Positions 59,964-64,000 of a DNA stretch of 64,000 nucleotides are shown here, piece after piece; position 1 is the first letter of the stretch; every line of letters begins with the position of its first letter. The notes under the pieces were generated by a model, which ran no database searches, had not been told where the DNA came from, and worked only from the letters and a program-made list of their open reading frames with translations. Source of the stretch: Mycobacterium syngnathidarum (GTDB lineage Bacteria; Actinomycetota; Actinomycetes; Mycobacteriales; Mycobacteriaceae); NCBI RefSeq assembly GCF_001942625.1, contig NZ_MLCL01000032.1:62001-126000 (forward strand), read 5' to 3'. A program made the position numbers and the translations under genes.

Positions 59964-60737
59964 TCAGGACGGTCGTAGTACCAGCACCAGATTGCTCACC
60001 AGGAACTCCCGCAACCCCGGCACCGCCGTCATCCACCAGGCCCATCGTGGGTGGTAGCGCGGAAAAGCCGCGATCAGCGCGCCGGTGGCGGCGGCCCACT
60101 GCAGACCGTCGGCGGCCGACACCGCGAACAACGACGAGCCGTAGTCGTTCTTCGGTCGGTGGCCGTGTTTGCGGGTGTAGCGCTCGGCCGCCTGGGCTCC
60201 GCCCAGATAGTGCGTCAGCCCCATTTCATGGCCGCCGAACGGACCCAGCCACACCGTGTAGGACAACACCGCCAGCCCACCCGGCTTCGTGACCCGCAAC
60301 ATCTCGTTGCCCAACCGCCACGGGTGCGGCACATGCTCGGCGACATTGGAGGAGAGGCAGATGTCGACGCTGTCGTCGGCGAACGGCAGTGCCATCCCGG
60401 AGGCCCGCACGAACGTGCCTTCTGTCGTGTCCGCAGCTGGTCCCGCGTGCATTTCGCGCGGATCCGGCTCCACTCCGATGTAGCGCAGGCCGGCGTGATC
60501 GAACGCCGACGCGAAGTAGCCGGGCCCGCCGCCGACGTCGAGCACGGTGCGGCCGGCAGGGGATTCACCGGTGGCGCCCGTCCACAAGTCCGTGGTCATC
60601 GCGACGGTATCGGTGGCCAGCGCGCCGTAGAACCGGGCGGGTTGGCTCTGCTCGAACCGGAATTGCGCGAGTAGCCGCACCGACCGGTTCAAGGTGGCCC
60701 GGCGGGCGAAGCGCGCCGAGATGTCGCTGGGCTGCAC
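59964..60737 (-). CDS. Class I SAM-dependent methyltransferase (Rv0224c-like)
   Basis: 257 residues. Motif I is VLDVGGGPGYFAS, the acidic residue after strand 2 is in IGVEPDPREM, motif III/IV is VDICLSSNVAEHV, and the C-terminal part is hydrophobic (MTAVPGLREFLVSNLVLVLR), suggesting membrane contact. Type-11 methyltransferase pattern. The substrate is likely a lipid or glycolipid given the divergent glycosyltransferase 33 bp away and the downstream envelope genes, but this is inference. Confidence 0.86.
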   Translation of the reverse strand: MQPSDISARFARRATLNRSVRLLAQFRFEQSQPARFYGALATDTVAMTTDLWTGATGESPAGRTVLDVGGGPGYFASAFDHAGLRYIGVEPDPREMHAGPAADTTEGTFVRASGMALPFADDSVDICLSSNVAEHVPHPWRLGNEMLRVTKPGGLAVLSYTVWLGPFGGHEMGLTHYLGGAQAAERYTRKHGHRPKNDYGSSLFAVSAADGLQWAAATGALIAAFPRYHPRWAWWMTAVPGLREFLVSNLVLVLRPS

Positions 60738-60770
60738 CCGCTCAACCTACTGACCGGTACCCTCAACACG

Positions 60771-61940
60771 ATGTCTGCCCGTCCCGACCCACGCTTGCGG
60801 AGCGTCCTGCTGCTCTGCTGGCGCGATACGGGGCATCCGCAGGGCGGCGGCAGCGAGGCATATCTGCAACGGATCGGTGCGTGCCTGGCCGATGACGGCG
60901 TCGACGTCACGCTGCGCACCGCGCGGTACCCGGGCGCGGCGCGGCGCGAGGTGGTCGACGGCGTCAAGATCAACAGAGCCGGCGGTCCCTACAGCGTCTA
61001 CATCTGGGCCGGGTTGGCCATGGTGGCCGCCCGCGTCGGCCTCGGGCCGCTGCGCAGGGTTCGGCCCGACGTCGTCGTCGACACCCAGAACGGGCTGCCC
61101 TTCCTGGCTCGGCTCGCGTTCGGCCGGCGGGTCGCGGTGCTCGTGCATCACTGTCACCGCGAACTGTGGCCGGTGGCCGGCCCGATGAAGGGCCGGATCG
61201 GCTGGTTCGTCGAGTCGAAACTCTCGCCGCGACTGCACCGTCGCAACCAGTACGTCACCGTGTCACTGCCCTCGGCCCGCGACCTGAATGAACTCGGGGT
61301 CGATTCCGGCCGGATCGCAGTGGTGCGCAACGGCCTTGACGAGGCCCCGGGCCCCACGCTGGAACTGCCCCGCTCGACCAGCCCGCGGCTGGTGGTGTTG
61401 TCGCGGCTGGTGCCGCACAAGCAGATCGAAGATGCGTTGGAAGCGGTCGCCGCACTGCGTGCGGAAGTGCCCGGGCTGCACCTGGACATTCTCGGCGGTG
61501 GTTGGTGGCAGCGGCGGCTGGTCGAGCACGCCGAACTGCTCGGCATCTCCGATTCGGTGACGTTCCACGGTCATGTCGACGAAGAAACCAAACACCGTGT
61601 GCTGCAGCAGAGTTGGGTCCATGTCCTGCCCTCGCGCAAAGAAGGCTGGGGGCTCGCTGTCACCGAGGCCGCCCAACACGGGGTGCCGACCATCGGCTAC
61701 CGCGCCTCCGGCGGGCTGACCGACTCGATCGTCGACGGGGTCACCGGTCTGCTGGTCGAGGACCGTGAGGGCCTGGTCGCGGGGATCCGCCAGCTGCTGA
61801 GCGATCCGGTGATGCGAGTGCAGCTGGGGAGCAAGGCGCAGACCCGCAGCGACGAGTTCTCTTGGCGGCTCAGCGCGGATGCGATGCGCACCGTGCTGGG
61901 GTCCGTATACGAGCGGCAGTACGTCAGTGGGTTGGTCTAG
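60771..61940 (+). CDS. GT4-family glycosyltransferase (Rv0225-like)
   Basis: 389 residues, GT-B fold. The N-terminal acceptor domain starts LLLCWRDTGHPQGGGSEAYLQRIG; the C-terminal donor domain holds VLSRLVPHKQIEDALEAV and the EX7E-type EGWGLAVTEAAQHG. It uses a nucleotide sugar, probably GDP- or UDP-linked, to glycosylate a lipid or glycan in the cytoplasm. It is divergent from the methyltransferase and convergent with the membrane-protein gene; a 31-bp-arm stem-loop separates the two convergent ends. Confidence 0.87.
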   Translation: MSARPDPRLRSVLLLCWRDTGHPQGGGSEAYLQRIGACLADDGVDVTLRTARYPGAARREVVDGVKINRAGGPYSVYIWAGLAMVAARVGLGPLRRVRPDVVVDTQNGLPFLARLAFGRRVAVLVHHCHRELWPVAGPMKGRIGWFVESKLSPRLHRRNQYVTVSLPSARDLNELGVDSGRIAVVRNGLDEAPGPTLELPRSTSPRLVVLSRLVPHKQIEDALEAVAALRAEVPGLHLDILGGGWWQRRLVEHAELLGISDSVTFHGHVDEETKHRVLQQSWVHVLPSRKEGWGLAVTEAAQHGVPTIGYRASGGLTDSIVDGVTGLLVEDREGLVAGIRQLLSDPVMRVQLGSKAQTRSDEFSWRLSADAMRTVLGSVYERQYVSGLV

Positions 61941-62005
61941 TCCGCCAGGGGTCGAGCGGGCGCCGCTGGTCACGCGAATCGCAGTTTTCGACGTGATGTC
62001 GATGT

Positions 62006-62100
62006 GCCCGGCTGTCAGCGACTTTCCAGCGACAATTGCCACACGGGCATCGCTGGCCTCATCAAACCCATTGTCGCTGAAAAGTCGCGCGCAGCCGGGC
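62006..62100. terminator. Long bidirectional stem-loop between convergent genes
   Basis: Arms at 62006-62036 and 62070-62100 (31 bp each) pair at 27 of 31 positions; the left arm opens GCCCGGCTG and contains GCGACTTT and CAGCGACAAT. The loop is 33 nt. It lies between the stops of the glycosyltransferase (61940, plus) and the membrane protein (62168, minus), where it can terminate both. Confidence 0.7.
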
Positions 62101-62167
62101 AACTAGGCACCTGCTTCCGCGCCGCGACACGCAGAACCGCCACGCACGACACCCCGATCCGCCGAGG

Positions 62168-63787
62168 CTAACCGCGCCGGCCTGATCGTCCATGTGCTCG
62201 CCAGAAGCTCACAGCCATCCCGAGCGCCCCGCCGGCCAGCACTCCCAGCCACACCCCATGCGCGGCGATCATCACGCCTCGGTGAGGCGAGGCCGGGTGA
62301 TCGCCGCCAATCCGGTACACGGCGACGTCGCCATCCCGGTAGGCCACCGGAAGGTCCAATTCGGCCGGCACACCGTTGGTTTCGACCACCAACCAGCCGA
62401 CACCGGCGTCGGCCATGGTTGGGCGGTCGGCGCCCGAGCGCAGTAGATCCTGAACCGCGCGAGCCCGCCTCCCCTCCCCGGGCACCAGCTGACCGCCGAT
62501 CACCAGATCGCCGGTCGACAGCACCTCGGCGCGCAGCCACCGGGGCAGCGGATCGAGTACCGGCGCGGTACCCGACCAGTAGAACAACCGCATGCTGTCC
62601 GGTGGCAGCACCACCACCGGCCGGGGATCGGCGTTGATCGTCGCTGTCGCGGCGGCCCACCCGGTCGGATACTGCACTGCGCGCATCTGATTGCCCACGC
62701 CCCAGGCCAAGTCGGGCAGTACCGCGATCAGCGCAGCACAGCCCACCGCAGCCGAAGCGGCCGATGGCACCCGCAGCCGGCGCAACGTGTCGGGTGCGGC
62801 AGCGGCAGCCAGCACGTAGCCTGGCATCGCCAGGGCCACCCACTTCTGCCCGTCACGCACCACGCCGAGGCCGGGCGCGGTCCGGATGGTCGCTTCGACA
62901 AATGCGAGCCCAGGGGTGGTGGCCATGGCCGCCGGGATCACCACCGCCACCGCGGCCAGGAGCAGCAGCGGGGCCGCCGTGCGGTTACGCAGCACGACCG
63001 GCAGGCCGAGCGCCACGATGATGATCAGCACCGCCGTCGCGACCAATGCGAAAAGCGTTGTGCGTGAGTCGGGTACCGCATCGCCATTCCAGATACCGGC
63101 CAAGCCGGCCAGGCTGCCCAGGGTGCTAAGACCCGGCTCGGCCCTGGCCGCGAATGCGTGGACCCCGGCCGCCGACGCCGGGGATGACACCGTGCCCCCG
63201 ACGGCCGCGGCCACCAGCCACGGCATCGCGGCAAGTGCGGCCGCCCCTAATGCCAGGGCACCGACCCGCAGTCGCCCCCATCCGGTGCCGGGGACGGCGA
63301 GGCAGACCAGCGCGATGGTGGCGGCCAGCATCAGGCCTGTCGGCGTCAAGCCGGCCAGGGCGATCCAGAACATCAGACCCCACACCGCCCCGAGGCGCGA
63401 ACCGTTTTGTCCTCCTCGCGTGCGGGGGTCCGCCCGCAGCCGCAGCACACCCGCCGCCACCCAGGGCAGGCAGCCGTAGCCGACCAGCAGGCTCCAGTGA
63501 CCCTGCAACAACCGTTCGGCCACATATGGATTCCAGACGGCCAGCGTTGCCGCGAGAAACTGGCCGGGCAAACCGCAGCCCAGCACGGCCGAGGCGAGCC
63601 GGGCCGCACCCCAGCCCGCCAGCCACAACCCCGCCACCAACAGGACCTTGACCACGATCCCGCCGTCGATGACGGCCGAGGTCACCGCGACAAAGAAATC
63701 CTGCGGCAGTGCCCGGGGTGCGGCCTCGGTCAGCCCGAGCGCCGCGTCCGACAGGTACGACCGCGGGGTCGAGACGGCGTCGCGCAA
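62168..63787 (-). CDS. Polytopic membrane protein (Rv0226c-like)
   Basis: 539 residues from TTG 63787, the first accepted start codon in frame; the coding pattern clearly begins further upstream (about 63,868) with a hydrophobic segment reading SALLPAYALALSLLVTGPLLG and then GPGYLLLRDAVSTPRSYLSD. About ten to twelve membrane helices follow, then a soluble loop (about 390-500) and a final helix. It looks like a large membrane protein of the alpha-(1->3)-arabinofuranosyltransferase or GT-C-like class, but no catalytic motif is certain. No canonical start exists between 63,868 and 63,787, so the true start may be a CTG. Confidence 0.75.
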   Translation of the reverse strand: MRDAVSTPRSYLSDAALGLTEAAPRALPQDFFVAVTSAVIDGGIVVKVLLVAGLWLAGWGAARLASAVLGCGLPGQFLAATLAVWNPYVAERLLQGHWSLLVGYGCLPWVAAGVLRLRADPRTRGGQNGSRLGAVWGLMFWIALAGLTPTGLMLAATIALVCLAVPGTGWGRLRVGALALGAAALAAMPWLVAAAVGGTVSSPASAAGVHAFAARAEPGLSTLGSLAGLAGIWNGDAVPDSRTTLFALVATAVLIIIVALGLPVVLRNRTAAPLLLLAAVAVVIPAAMATTPGLAFVEATIRTAPGLGVVRDGQKWVALAMPGYVLAAAAAPDTLRRLRVPSAASAAVGCAALIAVLPDLAWGVGNQMRAVQYPTGWAAATATINADPRPVVVLPPDSMRLFYWSGTAPVLDPLPRWLRAEVLSTGDLVIGGQLVPGEGRRARAVQDLLRSGADRPTMADAGVGWLVVETNGVPAELDLPVAYRDGDVAVYRIGGDHPASPHRGVMIAAHGVWLGVLAGGALGMAVSFWRAHGRSGRRG

Positions 63788-63792
63788 AAGCA

Positions 63793-63824
63793 GGTAACCG
63801 GGCCCCAGTAGGGGCCCGGTTACC
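63793..63824 (-). promoter_or_regulatory. Perfect 14-bp stem with 4-nt loop at the start of the membrane-protein gene
   Basis: GGTAACCGGGCCCC (63793-63806) and GGGGCCCGGTTACC (63811-63824) are perfect complements around AGTA. On the minus-strand transcript the hairpin is followed by TGCTTTTGC. It lies 55 bp beyond the stop of the preceding gene and 6 bp before the TTG at 63787. Confidence 0.6.
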
Positions 63825-63879
63825 AGTAAGGACAGCGCCAGCGCATAGGCCGGCAGCAGGGCGGAGCGCAGGCGCAGAT

Positions 63880-64000
63880 CTACCGGTCCGGTGGTAGGTC
63901 GGACGGCCGTTGTGCGGGCAGCTTCTCGGTCTTGGCCTCCGCACCCGGCACCTGGAAGCCCTGGGTGTTGAAGAATCCGTGATCGGCGGTGTCGAGGCCG
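63880..64000 (-). CDS. C-terminus of an Rv0227c-like membrane protein (5' part outside window)
   Basis: The last 39 codons of a minus-strand gene, ending in TAG at 63880; the tail reads ADHGFFNTQGFQVPG, then KTEKLPAQRPSDLPPDR. Its place directly upstream of the Rv0226c-like gene and the Gly-Phe-rich tail match the end of Rv0227c-type (DUF3068/PorA-like) proteins. Only context and a short tail support this. Confidence 0.55.
   Translation of the reverse strand, partial: GLDTADHGFFNTQGFQVPGAEAKTEKLPAQRPSDLPPDR

Noticed and set aside
1-64000. CRISPR arrays, tRNA or rRNA genes
   Set aside because: No regularly spaced repeats, cloverleaf or ribosomal sequence was seen anywhere in the window.

Overview
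The window is high-GC actinobacterial DNA and reads as a fast-growing mycobacterium (Mycolicibacterium) related to M. smegmatis. Evidence: a UdgX-type uracil-DNA glycosylase with the reactive His at residue 109; a complete RMM bacterial microcompartment operon; an arylamine N-acetyltransferase with the mycobacterial Cys70-His110-Asp127 triad; and gene blocks that match M. tuberculosis neighbourhoods by product and order (fadE6-like, lipC/Rv0221-like, lipO-fadD12-Rv1428c-like, Rv0223c-Rv0227c-like). Family names are recognised by eye from the sequence; no database search was run.

Layout. 1-7.55 kb: a Tn554-type integrative element. It carries a three-recombinase module (tnpA, tnpB, tnpC), an HTH-ImmA/IrrE repressor-protease gene and an unknown leader gene, all co-directional, plus probable arsenic/cadmium cargo (cadI, arsR). 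Its right edge abuts a 5'-truncated PLP decarboxylase gene. 8.2-10.3 kb: udgX, an esterase and a small acidic protein. 10.35-19.9 kb: the RMM microcompartment operon (aminotransferase, CoA-acylating aldehyde dehydrogenase, two BMC-T, BMC-H, BMC-P, a putative core/adaptor protein, kinase, dehydrogenase, GntR regulator) with a divergent amino-acid/amine permease. 20-28.3 kb: lipid genes (esterases, acyl-CoA dehydrogenase, WS/DGAT acyltransferase, GMC oxidoreductase). 28.3-30.7 kb: LysR regulator, cupin and quinone oxidoreductase.

30.7-50.7 kb is a catabolic island. Two paralogous Rieske oxygenases are each followed by a paralogous ~110-residue protein of unknown family. Around them lie a KshB-like reductase, SDR, TauD-type dioxygenase, desaturase, MarR, two amidohydrolases, aldehyde dehydrogenase, a molybdopterin oxidoreductase, a gene interrupted by TGA, two TetR genes, an AveC-like membrane protein and a CbbQ/CbbO-like ATPase-VWA pair. 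One Rieske protein has lost both Rieske histidines, and one amidohydrolase has lost its HxH metal motif. An 18-bp near-palindrome occurs upstream of both oxygenase operons, suggesting one regulator. This island is the best candidate for an undescribed system.

50.7-64 kb: lipO-fadD12-acyltransferase operon behind a perfect KstR-consensus site, nat, small regulatory/enzymatic genes, then aldehyde dehydrogenase, methyltransferase, glycosyltransferase and cell-envelope membrane proteins. Several long stem-loops mark gene ends. I saw no rRNA, tRNA or CRISPR array. The only gene-poor stretch above 300 bp is about 57,602-58,077, which holds an AT-rich palindrome and a long stem-loop.
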